64,000 nucleotides of DNA. Origin: Robiginitalea sp963709465 (lineage in GTDB: Bacteria; Bacteroidota; Bacteroidia; Flavobacteriales; Flavobacteriaceae). Under the pieces are notes generated by a model, which saw nothing but the letters and a program-made list of their open reading frames with translations, did not search any database and was not told the DNA's origin. Each line of letters starts with the position of its first letter. Within the stretch, counting starts at the first letter, position 1. The DNA is taken from positions 992,001 to 1,056,000 of the forward strand of contig CAVPWF010000002.1 of the NCBI GenBank assembly GCA_963709465.1. Direction: 5' to 3'. Shown piece by piece: positions 51,635 through 59,761 of this stretch. Both the position numbers and the translations under genes were made by a program.

Positions 51635-52213
51635 TTATTCCACAGGAGGGTTTGGAATCCACTTTATCTCATCGGCCTGCAGTTCTGCCGACAATTTTCG
51701 CGCCAGAATAAAGAGGTAATCGGAAAGTCGATTGAGATAAATCAGCAATATTTCCGAAACGGGGCTTTGTTCGTTAAGCAAGGTCGTCATTCGCTCGGCC
51801 CGTCTGCAAACTGTACGGGCAATATGACAGTATGACACTATGGGGTGGCCGCCTGGAAGTATAAAATTGGTCATGGGCGGGAGGTCTGCATCGAGACGAT
51901 CCATTTCATCTTCCAGAGACGTAACGTCTGAAAGCGTCACTTGTGGGATTTCAATCCGGACTTTACGCTGGGGTTTTGAACTGCCCGCTGTTTCGGTAGC
52001 CAGCATGGATCCTGCCGTAAAAAGCCTGTCCTGAATAGTCAGAAGGAATTCCCGATGCCGGTTTTCAATCCCCTGGTCTCTCAAAAGTCCTATCCAGGAA
52101 TTGAGCTCGTCCACGGTCCCATAACTCTGAATACGTATATGGTGTTTGGGTACCCGTGTGCCTCCAAACAATGCTGTCGTACCCTGATCCCCGGTTTTTG
52201 TGTAAATTTTCAT
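51635..52213 (-). CDS. Cob(I)yrinic acid a,c-diamide adenosyltransferase, PduO type
   Basis: Transfers adenosyl from ATP to cob(I)alamin to make coenzyme B12. The 192-residue protein carries the PduO signatures 'KIYTKTGDQGTTALFGGTRV', 'YGTVDELNSWIGLL', 'FILPGGHPIVSYCHIARTVCRRAER' and 'LIYLNRLSDYLFILAR'. The N-terminal TKTGDxG and the Arg-rich helix form the ATP and corrin sites. The cofactor would serve methylmalonyl-CoA mutase, whose chaperone MeaB is in this window at 29626. It is 30 bases after a tiny membrane-protein gene. Confidence 0.95.
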   Translation of the reverse strand: MKIYTKTGDQGTTALFGGTRVPKHHIRIQSYGTVDELNSWIGLLRDQGIENRHREFLLTIQDRLFTAGSMLATETAGSSKPQRKVRIEIPQVTLSDVTSLEDEMDRLDADLPPMTNFILPGGHPIVSYCHIARTVCRRAERMTTLLNEQSPVSEILLIYLNRLSDYLFILARKLSAELQADEIKWIPNPPVE

Positions 52214-52243
52214 AGCGTTTTGTACCTTGAATCGCGGATGGTT

Positions 52244-52393
52244 TCACGTATCGCTGTCCTGTCGGTCCCTCAGTTTTCGACCTTCCATAAATGAGCGCGA
52301 TTTTCTTCTTCTGGATTGCCTCTTGTTGTAAAAGGTAATTAAAAAGTAGACCACCACTAACCCGCCGAATATGTAGAAGACTTCATTTCCCAT
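52244..52393 (-). CDS. Tiny single-pass membrane protein
   Basis: A 49-residue protein: one membrane helix ('FYIFGGLVVVYFLITFY', residues about 5-21) followed by a strongly basic tail ('NKRQSRRRKSRSFMEGRK'). Type I-in or N-out topology is expected from the positive-inside rule, with the tail in the cytoplasm. Similar tiny proteins are common in flavobacteria without assigned function. The ATG at 52393 is chosen; a longer open frame upstream overlaps the next gene and is not family-like. It lies within the adenosyltransferase operon. Confidence 0.6.
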   Translation of the reverse strand: MGNEVFYIFGGLVVVYFLITFYNKRQSRRRKSRSFMEGRKLRDRQDSDT

Positions 52394-52412
52394 GGCCTTC
52401 AAAAATAGGAGT

Positions 52413-52913
52413 TTATGTTCGTATTTTAAAATGTTGCCGCGCCTGTTCTTTCCTGAAAAACAACAGTCCCTCCCAATGGGTCTCCAGGGCAACCCGAACC
52501 GAAGGATGCGTGCTTATTTCCTTCCACCGTGCATAGGCAGGAGCGGAAGACCTTAAATTTCCAAGGTATACGATGCTGCTATTGTGCCTTTGTCCTGCGT
52601 CTGAGAGAATTTCTGTGACTATTTCAGCGGGGTCCTCAAAAACAAAAAGGTCAAAAGGAGGCCTTTGCAGGGTGGGATCGGAATTCAGATCCCTTAGGAT
52701 TTCAGAATCAGGGGGCAGGGTCGTACTTGTCCAGACGCGCTCCGGACTGAAATGCATCTTGGCGGCCCTGAGAAGGCGGCGGCGTCCGGCCCCCTGTTTC
52801 ACAGGAGAGGCGTAGAAAGCCTGGTCCAGGAATTCATATATAAAAGGGGAATGAATTCCATGTCTGTTTTTGGCCTGGAACCAGAAGAGCACTTTGCTAA
52901 AAATCCCGGACAT
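52413..52913 (-). CDS. Shortened flavobacterial methyltransferase homologue, probably inactive
   Basis: A 166-residue protein. Its start 'KVLFWFQAKNRHGIHSPFIYEFLDQAFY' and its end 'HPSVRVALETHWEGLLFFRKEQARQHFKIR' match both ends of a flavobacterial class I SAM-dependent methyltransferase of about 250 residues that I recall (HGVHSPFVYD... FFRKEQAKEHFTIR). In between, the glycine-rich SAM-binding loop and the central sheet are missing or unrecognisable. What remains is 'FDLFVFEDPAEIVTEIL' and 'SIVYLGNLRSSAPAYARW'. So it looks like a family member that lost catalysis but kept an open frame. Its function is unknown. Confidence 0.7.
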   Translation of the reverse strand: MSGIFSKVLFWFQAKNRHGIHSPFIYEFLDQAFYASPVKQGAGRRRLLRAAKMHFSPERVWTSTTLPPDSEILRDLNSDPTLQRPPFDLFVFEDPAEIVTEILSDAGQRHNSSIVYLGNLRSSAPAYARWKEISTHPSVRVALETHWEGLLFFRKEQARQHFKIRT

Positions 52914-52941
52914 TACGATTCATAATAGGGGTTATACCTTT

Positions 52942-54810
52942 TCAATCCTCGATTTCAATTGATGAAAGTTCAAACCATCGCTCGGTTTTTGTCTCCAGCA
53001 CACTTAGTACTGAGGCAAATTCCCGGGATGCATTGTCGAGCTCCTCACCTGTAAGCTCCGATGCCATCATGCGGGCTTCCAGTTCGGACTTTTGCTTTTC
53101 CAGCAGTCCGATGTCTTTTTCCAGCGTATTGATTTCGCGCTGTTGGGTATAACTGAGCTTCCCTTTTCGGGGGGATGGCGTTTTTTTAGCAGCATCTTCC
53201 TTTTGTACCTCAGGCTTTTGGTCAGAGGCAGATTGCTGATGGAACTCCCGCATGTCCGAGTAATTCCCGGGGAAGTCCGTAATCGTTCCGGCTCCGTCAA
53301 AGAGAAAGAGATGGTCGGTTATTTTGTCCATAAAATACCGGTCGTGGGACACTATGAGCAGGGTGCCGGGATAGTCCAGTAAAAAGTTTTCCAGCACATT
53401 CAGGGTAATGATGTCCAGATCGTTCGTAGGTTCGTCCAGGATCAGGAAATTGGGATTTTGAATCAGTACGGTACACAAAAAAAGTCTTTTGCGCTCCCCT
53501 CCACTTAACTTCTCTGTAAAATCATACTGTTGCTTCCGATCAAACAGGAACCGTTCCAGTAGTTGTTGTGCACTGAGTTCCCGCCCTTTTTTCAATGGGA
53601 TATAATCTCCGAATTCCCGGATCACGTCTATGACGCGTTGCCCGGGTTGTACCTGCAGTCCTGCCTGGGTATAATATCCCATCTTCAGGGTCTCGCCCCG
53701 GACTACTTTGCCGGTGTCGGGCAAAAGATTGCCACAGGCAATTTCGAGAAAAGTAGATTTCCCGCTGCCGTTAGCTCCCACCAAACCTACACGCTCCCCC
53801 CGTTTAAAATTGTGGCTGAAATTTTCAAAAAGGAGCCGGTCTCCATATTTTTTTGAAATATTATGAAGCTCCAGGACTTTAGTGCCCAACCGTTCCATCT
53901 GTATCTCGAGTTCTACTTCGTGAAGTTTACGCCTTTCCGACGCTCTGTGTTTAAGGGTGTCGAAATCGGCAATACGCGCTTTGGATTTGGTCGTCCGCGC
54001 TTTGGGTTGCCGGCGCATCCATTGCAGTTCCTTTTTAAAAAGCGCTTTGGTTTTCTGCAGATTAACGGCCTGAAAAGCCTCCCGGGATTCTTTTTCCTGC
54101 AGATAATAGGCATAATTGCCCTTGTAGTTGTGCAGTACACCTTCGTCCAGTTCCAGAATATGATTACAGACCCTGTCCAGAAAATACCTGTCGTGTGTAA
54201 CCATAAACAGGGTGCTCACATTATCTTTGAAGTACGCTTCCAGCCACTCGATCATCTCCAGATCGAGATGGTTGGTAGGCTCATCCAGGATCAGCACATC
54301 CGGTGTATCCAACAATATATGCGCCAGCGCCAGTCTTCGTCTCTGCCCACCGGACAGATTTTCTACGCGCACTCCCGTATTGTCCAGTCCGAGTTTGGAA
54401 AGAATCTGTTTATAACGGGTTTCAAGGTCCCAGGCATTGGCCTGTTCCATAGCTTCGAAGGCGCGCTGGTAGGCTTTTTCGTCTTCAGGGTTTTCCAGGG
54501 CTTTTTCGTAATCTGCTATGATTCCAACCAGTGTGTTCCCGGAAGCAAAAAGGGTTTGGTATATAGTTAAGGCAGGATCCAGGTAGGGCTCCTGCTCGAG
54601 ATAGCCTATTTTGGTTCCCTTACGAGTAGTCACCTCCCCGCTATCGGCATTGTGTTTTCCGGCGAGGATATCGAGCAGTGTGCTTTTACCGGTACCGTTC
54701 CGCGCCACCAGGGCAATCTTTTGACCCTGGTTGATCCCGAAGGTCAGATCGGAGAACAGCACGCGCTCGCCAAAGGATTTTGTCAGATTCTCGGCACTGA
54801 GTAGGTTCAA
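52942..54810 (-). CDS. ABC-F family ATP-binding protein
   Basis: A soluble twin-ATPase of 622 residues that acts on ribosomes. Domain 1 has Walker A 'ARNGTGKST' and 'LSGGQRRRLALAHILLDTPDVLILDEPTNHLD'; domain 2 has 'GANGSGKST' and 'LSGGERKRLFLCTVL' with 'FLILDEPTNDLD'. The linker (P-site tRNA-interaction motif) is rich in basic residues, and the C-terminal coiled coil (about 540-620) is of the Uup type. The start chosen is the TTG at 54810, whose bases overlap the TGA stop of the DUF4105 gene; homologues begin with this LNLLSAENLTKSFG-like segment. A 34-residue upstream extension is unlikely. Confidence 0.93.
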   Translation of the reverse strand: MNLLSAENLTKSFGERVLFSDLTFGINQGQKIALVARNGTGKSTLLDILAGKHNADSGEVTTRKGTKIGYLEQEPYLDPALTIYQTLFASGNTLVGIIADYEKALENPEDEKAYQRAFEAMEQANAWDLETRYKQILSKLGLDNTGVRVENLSGGQRRRLALAHILLDTPDVLILDEPTNHLDLEMIEWLEAYFKDNVSTLFMVTHDRYFLDRVCNHILELDEGVLHNYKGNYAYYLQEKESREAFQAVNLQKTKALFKKELQWMRRQPKARTTKSKARIADFDTLKHRASERRKLHEVELEIQMERLGTKVLELHNISKKYGDRLLFENFSHNFKRGERVGLVGANGSGKSTFLEIACGNLLPDTGKVVRGETLKMGYYTQAGLQVQPGQRVIDVIREFGDYIPLKKGRELSAQQLLERFLFDRKQQYDFTEKLSGGERKRLFLCTVLIQNPNFLILDEPTNDLDIITLNVLENFLLDYPGTLLIVSHDRYFMDKITDHLFLFDGAGTITDFPGNYSDMREFHQQSASDQKPEVQKEDAAKKTPSPRKGKLSYTQQREINTLEKDIGLLEKQKSELEARMMASELTGEELDNASREFASVLSVLETKTERWFELSSIEIED

Positions 54811-55985
54811 ATCGGCATTTTTTTCAAGTGAATCAAAAAGATATATCGAAGCATCAGGGCGGCCCATAACGGGAGGACTACGGGTGAAAAAATCTGTACT
54901 CCGGCGAGCCATAGTCCCGCACCTGTGGCGAGTAAAATCAAAAGCAAAATCAGGTATCCCCTTTCTTTTTTAAACCCTGCAGGCCTTGCCAAAAGCCCAA
55001 AGGCCAGTATCAGATTTAAAGGAAAGGCCCACAAGAGGTTCCCATTCCAGGCCGTGGCCGTATGATCTGTAAAAAACCAAAGAAAAAGGAGGAGGCAACC
55101 TGCGGCCCCGGTGGTAAAAAAAAGAATAAAGTCAAGAACCTTACTTCTGGTTTTGTTTCGGAAATCAATCCAGGTTATGACAAGGGTTATCCCGAGCACC
55201 AAAAGCATCCAGAATAGGGGGGTAGCGGTAAAAACAGCATTGGGTGTTGGGGAATTCAGTGCGAGGATAGGGCGTTTTCGCCCCCCCAATGAACGGTCTT
55301 TCAAGGAGGCGTTTGCGATTTGCTGCTCGACATATTTGGGAAGGAAAGAGAATTCGCTACCCTCTGCTTTCCTATCGATAACCGCTCCCAGAGCGAGGTC
55401 TATCCCAAAACTCGACCAGGAATTCCAGTACAGATTTTCATGAATCAGATCCCGGAAACTTTTCGAATCCTTGAGGTGATCAAAGGAATATACCAGGGGA
55501 GGGCCGAGCACCCCGGAGAGTATTTCGGGAATCTTTGTCGCGCAATTCTCAAAAAGAAAATCGTATTTGTAAAACCGGTTTTCAGGTTGGTTATTTTCCT
55601 CCAGAAATTGCAATAGCGCATTGGTTTCGGCCGGGCTGAGTTCCAGAAGTTGCTCGCGTACATAGCGGTTCTCCAGTTGGTAGGTGTAAAGGAAATTCTC
55701 AAAGCGCTGTTTGGCTAAAGCATAGGGGAGCTTCCCCCGGACAAACTTTCCATAAAAATTAGGGGTATCAAAATCGAAGGTACCATAGTTGTATACCCAG
55801 TCTATTCCCCGTGTGGGATCTCTGAACCGGAAGGCGCTATGTCCAAAGGTTGCATAGAGCTCGGTGCCCGGCCCACAGGTAATGACGCTGAATTGAGCTT
55901 CCGGACTCGCCGTAATGTCCTGTGCCCGGGAAATGGTCACGGACAACAAACAAGTCAGTAAAAAAAGCAGGGTGGATCCTTTCAT
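54807..55985 (-). CDS. DUF4105 domain membrane protein
   Basis: A 392-residue exported/membrane protein. Signal peptide: 'LLFLLTCLLSVTISRAQ'. The DUF4105 domain (about 25-240) contains 'VITCGPGTELYATFGHSAFRFRDP' and 'WVYNYGTFDFDTPNFYGKFVRGKLPY', with 'FLFENCATKIPE' further on, suggesting a Cys/His protease-like (NlpC-type) active site in some interpretations. Four or five membrane helices follow (about 255-385). Function unknown; family members are widespread in Bacteroidota. It is translationally coupled to the ABC-F gene downstream. Confidence 0.88.
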   Translation of the reverse strand: MKGSTLLFLLTCLLSVTISRAQDITASPEAQFSVITCGPGTELYATFGHSAFRFRDPTRGIDWVYNYGTFDFDTPNFYGKFVRGKLPYALAKQRFENFLYTYQLENRYVREQLLELSPAETNALLQFLEENNQPENRFYKYDFLFENCATKIPEILSGVLGPPLVYSFDHLKDSKSFRDLIHENLYWNSWSSFGIDLALGAVIDRKAEGSEFSFLPKYVEQQIANASLKDRSLGGRKRPILALNSPTPNAVFTATPLFWMLLVLGITLVITWIDFRNKTRSKVLDFILFFTTGAAGCLLLFLWFFTDHTATAWNGNLLWAFPLNLILAFGLLARPAGFKKERGYLILLLILLATGAGLWLAGVQIFSPVVLPLWAALMLRYIFLIHLKKMPI

Positions 55986-56111
55986 TACAGTGGTGATACC
56001 GATCAGGGGTTCGGGTCAAAGTTCCGAATAATTTATGTACCTGCAACGACATGCTCCGGGGCCAGGGAAAAATGTAGAAATCACATAGGCGACCATTTAA
56101 GCGATTTGTGC

Positions 56112-56119
56112 TATTTTTA
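56112..56119 (+). promoter_or_regulatory. Possible -7 box for pssA
   Basis: TATTTTTA is one base off TAnnTTTG and ends 19 bases before the ATG at 56139. No -33 match is clear. Confidence 0.35.
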
Positions 56120-56138
56120 CGAAAACCGACCCGCACTT

Positions 56139-56897
56139 ATGAAGCATCTTCCGAATTTCATTACGCTGTTAAATGTGCTTTTTGGCTCTATTGCCGCCGT
56201 GTTTGCGGTGCTGAATCGCCTGGAATGGGCAGCCGTTTTTTTTATACTCGGAGTACTCTGTGATTTTGCCGACGGGTTACTGGCAAGAAGACTGGGCGTT
56301 CAGTCCGAATTGGGTATTCAACTGGATTCCCTGGCCGATATGATTACGAGTGGCCTGGTTCCCGGTCTGGTGATGTGTCAGCTGCTGGCGATGTCCGTAA
56401 ACGCCGGGTGGAATGCCGATAGCTTTTTTGCAGAAGCACTGGACCGTGAAGGTTGGTGGGGTGCCTGGCTTCCCTTTGTCGGCTTGTGCATTACAATGTC
56501 TACAGCGCTTCGGCTTGCGCGTTTTAATCTGGATGAGAATCAGGTAAACTCTTTTGTCGGATTACCCTCGCCGGCCAATGCCCTTTTGATTCTTTCACTT
56601 CCACTCATATTGATGTATAATGGGAGTGAGTTTACCAATACCCTGATCCTGAATCCCTGGTTTTTGTTCGGCTTAACAGTGTTGAGCTCCTACCTCTTAA
56701 ACGCCCCGATCCGTTTATTTGCCCTGAAATTTGACAATTACAGTTTTAAAGACAATAGCGTCAAATACATCTTTCTTATACTCAGTCTGGTTCTGGTGCT
56801 TACCCTGCAGTTTCTGGCGATCCCGCTGATTATAATCGCCTATGTGCTGTTTTCTTTGATAAGTCCCAAGGGCTCCGATACGCTCGAAGTGGACTAA
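56139..56897 (+). CDS. pssA: CDP-diacylglycerol-serine O-phosphatidyltransferase
   Basis: A membrane enzyme that makes phosphatidylserine, the precursor of phosphatidylethanolamine. The CDP-alcohol phosphotransferase motif is complete: D-x2-D-G-x2-A-R-x8-G-x3-D-x3-D ('DFADGLLARRLGVQSELG' then 'IQLDSLADM'). The 252-residue protein has about seven hydrophobic segments. Specificity for serine is inferred from the N-terminal 'MKHLPNFITLLNVLFGSIAAV' and the 'SGLVPGLVMCQL' region, typical of PssA in Bacteroidota. The ATG at 56139 is chosen over 56106. Its end overlaps lptB by four bases. Confidence 0.92.
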   Translation: MKHLPNFITLLNVLFGSIAAVFAVLNRLEWAAVFFILGVLCDFADGLLARRLGVQSELGIQLDSLADMITSGLVPGLVMCQLLAMSVNAGWNADSFFAEALDREGWWGAWLPFVGLCITMSTALRLARFNLDENQVNSFVGLPSPANALLILSLPLILMYNGSEFTNTLILNPWFLFGLTVLSSYLLNAPIRLFALKFDNYSFKDNSVKYIFLILSLVLVLTLQFLAIPLIIIAYVLFSLISPKGSDTLEVD

Positions 56898-57634
56898 AAG
56901 GAAAGTTTCTTTTTGCGAAGCTCAAAATTCTGACCCAGGTATACTTTGCGAACCATTTCGTCTGCTGCCAGGTCTTCCGGGATACCTGATTTGAGAATGC
57001 CCCCTTCGAACATAAGATAGGACCGCTCTGTTATGGCAAGGGTTTCCTGTACGTTATGATCTGTAATCAGGATACCAATATTCTTGTTCTTTAACTGGGC
57101 GACAATGCGTTGTATGTCTTCTACTGCTACCGGATCTACCCCGGCGAAGGGCTCATCCAGGAGGATAAAAGAAGGATTTGTAGCCAGCGCTCTGGCGATC
57201 TCTGTCCGGCGCCTTTCTCCACCGGAGAGCAGGTCTCCCCGGTTTTTTCGTATATGACCGATCCCGAATTCGTCCAGTAGGTTTTCCAGTCGTTCGAGTT
57301 GCTCGTTTTTACTGAGTTTGGTGAGTTGAAGAACACTGAGGATATTGTCCTCCACGCTTAATTTCCTGAAAACAGAGGCTTCCTGAGCCAGATACCCGAT
57401 GCCGTGCTGAGCTCTTTTGTACATCGGGAAATTTGTAATTTCCGTTTCGTCCAGGTAAATGTTCCCGCCGTTGGGTTTGATAAGGCCCACAATCATATAG
57501 AAGGATGTGGTTTTTCCAGCCCCGTTCGGCCCTAGTAAACCGACGATTTCTCCCTGATTTACTTCCAGAGAAATCCCCTTGACCACTTTCCGGCCCCGGT
57601 ACGATTTCATAATATTTACTGCTCTGAGCTGCAT
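56894..57634 (-). CDS. lptB: LPS export ABC transporter ATP-binding protein LptB
   Basis: The ATPase that powers extraction of lipopolysaccharide from the inner membrane with LptFG. The 246-residue protein has Walker A 'GPNGAGKTT', 'GIGYLAQEASVFRKLSVEDN' (the LptB-specific Q-loop region), signature 'LLSGGERRRTEIARAL', Walker B 'FILLDEPFAGVDPVAVEDIQ' and H-loop 'LITDHNVQETL'. These are near identical to the E. coli LptB pattern. It is the last gene of the kdsD-tatC-lptB run. Confidence 0.96.
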   Translation of the reverse strand: MQLRAVNIMKSYRGRKVVKGISLEVNQGEIVGLLGPNGAGKTTSFYMIVGLIKPNGGNIYLDETEITNFPMYKRAQHGIGYLAQEASVFRKLSVEDNILSVLQLTKLSKNEQLERLENLLDEFGIGHIRKNRGDLLSGGERRRTEIARALATNPSFILLDEPFAGVDPVAVEDIQRIVAQLKNKNIGILITDHNVQETLAITERSYLMFEGGILKSGIPEDLAADEMVRKVYLGQNFELRKKKLSF

Positions 57635-57712
57635 AAAGGGTGGTTCAAAACTAGTTCTTTTTAGCCCCGGTTAAAAAGAATTTCAGAATATTTAACGATA
57701 GGGAACGGCTCT

Positions 57713-58564
57713 TTACCGGCTGTTGCGACGGTTCGCCGCCTCCATTTTTTGTTTTTTAGCCTCGTTTTTCAATACCCTCGCCGAAATATAAATACTCAGC
57801 TGATAAAGGATCAGCACAGGCACAGCAACAATGATTTGGCTTGCGACGTCCGGAGGGGTAATGATGGCAGAGAGGATCAACACCAGCACCAGGGCGATTT
57901 TTCGATACTTCGTCAGGATTTCCGGGGTCACCAACCCTACCTTGGTAAGAAAATAAATGATAATAGGCAATTCAAACATGATCCCACAGGCGATGACAGA
58001 AGCCCGGACGGTTGAAATAAAAGACGAAATATCAATCTCGTTGAGCACCTCTTTACTGACCTGATAAGTGCCCAGAAAGTTTATCGAGAGGGGCGCAACT
58101 ACGTAATACCCAAAAAGCACGCCCATAAAAAATAACAGAGAAGCAATAAGGATAAATCCTCTGGAGTTCTTTCGTTCGTTTTCATAGAGCCCCGGACTGA
58201 TAAACTTCCACAGCTCGTAAAGCACATAGGGAAAACCTACGATAAAACCTGCCCAGATCGAAGTCCAGATATGGGCTGAAAACTGCCCCGCCATGGTACG
58301 GTTTTGAATGGTAAACGGAAGGGAATCTGCACAAAACGCAGATTCAAGTCCCATCCGCGTGGCGATATTGCAAAACAACCTGTAGGTCGGAAAACTCATT
58401 TTTTTGGGACCGAAAATAACGGTGTCAAAAATAAAGTCTTTCATGAGGAAAGCCACCAGGCCAATGATCACAATGGCCGCGGTAGAGCGAATCAGATGCC
58501 ACCGCAAGACCTCCAGATGATCCAGAAAGGACATCTCATTCGGATTCTTTTCCACCTTAGCCAT
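57713..58564 (-). CDS. tatC: Sec-independent protein translocase TatC
   Basis: The core receptor of the twin-arginine export system, which moves folded proteins. The 283-residue protein has six membrane helices. Family stretches are 'MSFLDHLEVLRWHLIRS', 'AHIWTSIWAGFIVGFPYVLYELWKFISPGLYENERK' (the TatC-box, in two parts) and 'PPDVASQIIVAVPVLILYQLSIY'. A Bacteroidota insertion of about 40 residues sits after helix 1 (around 50-95). TatA is not in the window. Its start overlaps the kdsD stop by one base. Confidence 0.96.
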   Translation of the reverse strand: MAKVEKNPNEMSFLDHLEVLRWHLIRSTAAIVIIGLVAFLMKDFIFDTVIFGPKKMSFPTYRLFCNIATRMGLESAFCADSLPFTIQNRTMAGQFSAHIWTSIWAGFIVGFPYVLYELWKFISPGLYENERKNSRGFILIASLLFFMGVLFGYYVVAPLSINFLGTYQVSKEVLNEIDISSFISTVRASVIACGIMFELPIIIYFLTKVGLVTPEILTKYRKIALVLVLILSAIITPPDVASQIIVAVPVLILYQLSIYISARVLKNEAKKQKMEAANRRNSR

Positions 58565-59529
58565 CAGATGATACCTTCCTTAATGAGGTTATGGATATGG
58601 ACAACTCCCTGATATTGATCATTATCGACCGCCAGTAATTGTGAAATGTCGTTGTCCTGCATTCTTTTCAGGGCTTTAATAGCCAGGACCTCTGTTCCGA
58701 TAGTTTTTGGGTTGGCACTCATAATGTCCCGGGCCAGGAGCCCACTAATATTGTCGTGTTTGTTGAGCATTCTTCGGATGTCCCCGTCGGTGATGATCCC
58801 AATCAATTTTCCTTTGTCCAGCACCGCAGTGACGCCCAGCATTTTTTCTGAAATTTCCACAATGGCATCCTTAACCGGCGTATCTGCCGAAACCCGGGGT
58901 ATCAGATTCTGACTTGTGATATCTCCTACTGTGAGGTACAGTTTTTTTCCGAGTGTCCCCCCTGGATGGTATTTGGCAAAGTCCCGACTGCTGAACCCCC
59001 GTAACTTTAAAAGGCAAATGGCCAGGGCATCGCCCATCACCAGCTGAGCTGTAGTGCTGGTTGTGGGAGCCAGGTTATTCGGGCAGGCTTCCTTTTCGAC
59101 AAAGGTATTCAGGACGTAGTTGGCTTTTTCTGCCAGAAAGGAATCCATATTGCCTGTCATACCGATCAGGGTATTGGTGCCTCTCTGAATCAGCGGTACG
59201 AGCATTTTAATCTCCGGCGTGTTCCCGCTTTTAGAAATGCATATGACCACATCGTTTTTCTGTATGGTCCCGAGATCTCCGTGGATGGCGTCAGCGGCGT
59301 GCATAAATATGGCCGGAGTACCCGTGGAATTCATCGTGGCGACAATTTTCGATGCGATAATCGCGCTTTTGCCAATCCCGCTGATCACTACCCGTCCCTC
59401 TGATTGAAGAATGCAGGTAACGGTGTCTGCAAAATCTGCATCGATCAGGGAACTGAGGTTTTGAATGGCAGCGGCCTCAGAGTCAATAGTCTTGCGCGCT
59501 ATATCCAGTATCGCTTTCTGATCCTTCAA
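58564..59529 (-). CDS. kdsD: Arabinose-5-phosphate isomerase, KpsF/GutQ/KdsD family
   Basis: Converts ribulose-5-phosphate to arabinose-5-phosphate, the first step of Kdo and hence LPS synthesis. The 321-residue protein has a SIS domain (about 20-180: 'GRVVISGIGKSAIIASKIVATMNSTGTPAIFMHAADAIHGDLG' in parts, 'NTPEIKMLVPLI') and two CBS domains (about 200-320, with 'LIGIITDGDIRRML' and 'DNDISQLLAVD'). The start is a TTG. It heads the operon with tatC and lptB, linking LPS precursor supply to LPS export. Confidence 0.94.
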   Translation of the reverse strand: MKDQKAILDIARKTIDSEAAAIQNLSSLIDADFADTVTCILQSEGRVVISGIGKSAIIASKIVATMNSTGTPAIFMHAADAIHGDLGTIQKNDVVICISKSGNTPEIKMLVPLIQRGTNTLIGMTGNMDSFLAEKANYVLNTFVEKEACPNNLAPTTSTTAQLVMGDALAICLLKLRGFSSRDFAKYHPGGTLGKKLYLTVGDITSQNLIPRVSADTPVKDAIVEISEKMLGVTAVLDKGKLIGIITDGDIRRMLNKHDNISGLLARDIMSANPKTIGTEVLAIKALKRMQDNDISQLLAVDNDQYQGVVHIHNLIKEGII

Positions 59530-59761
59530 GGTTTCTTTAATATTAACAAATGAACCCCCGGTTTCCTTAAAATAGCCTTAAAAAAGATGGTCATCTAAAA
59601 GAATGTGCTATCTTTAAGAAACAAAATTACACAAACTTATTCGAAAGAATTCCAATCTTTTCCCTTTTCCCGATTGGGCTTTGTTTTTCTTCCAAAAGCC
59701 CGCACCAGCACGGGGGAGATGTCCTAAAGAATATTTGGGGAATATGCAGAACAGGTGAAGC

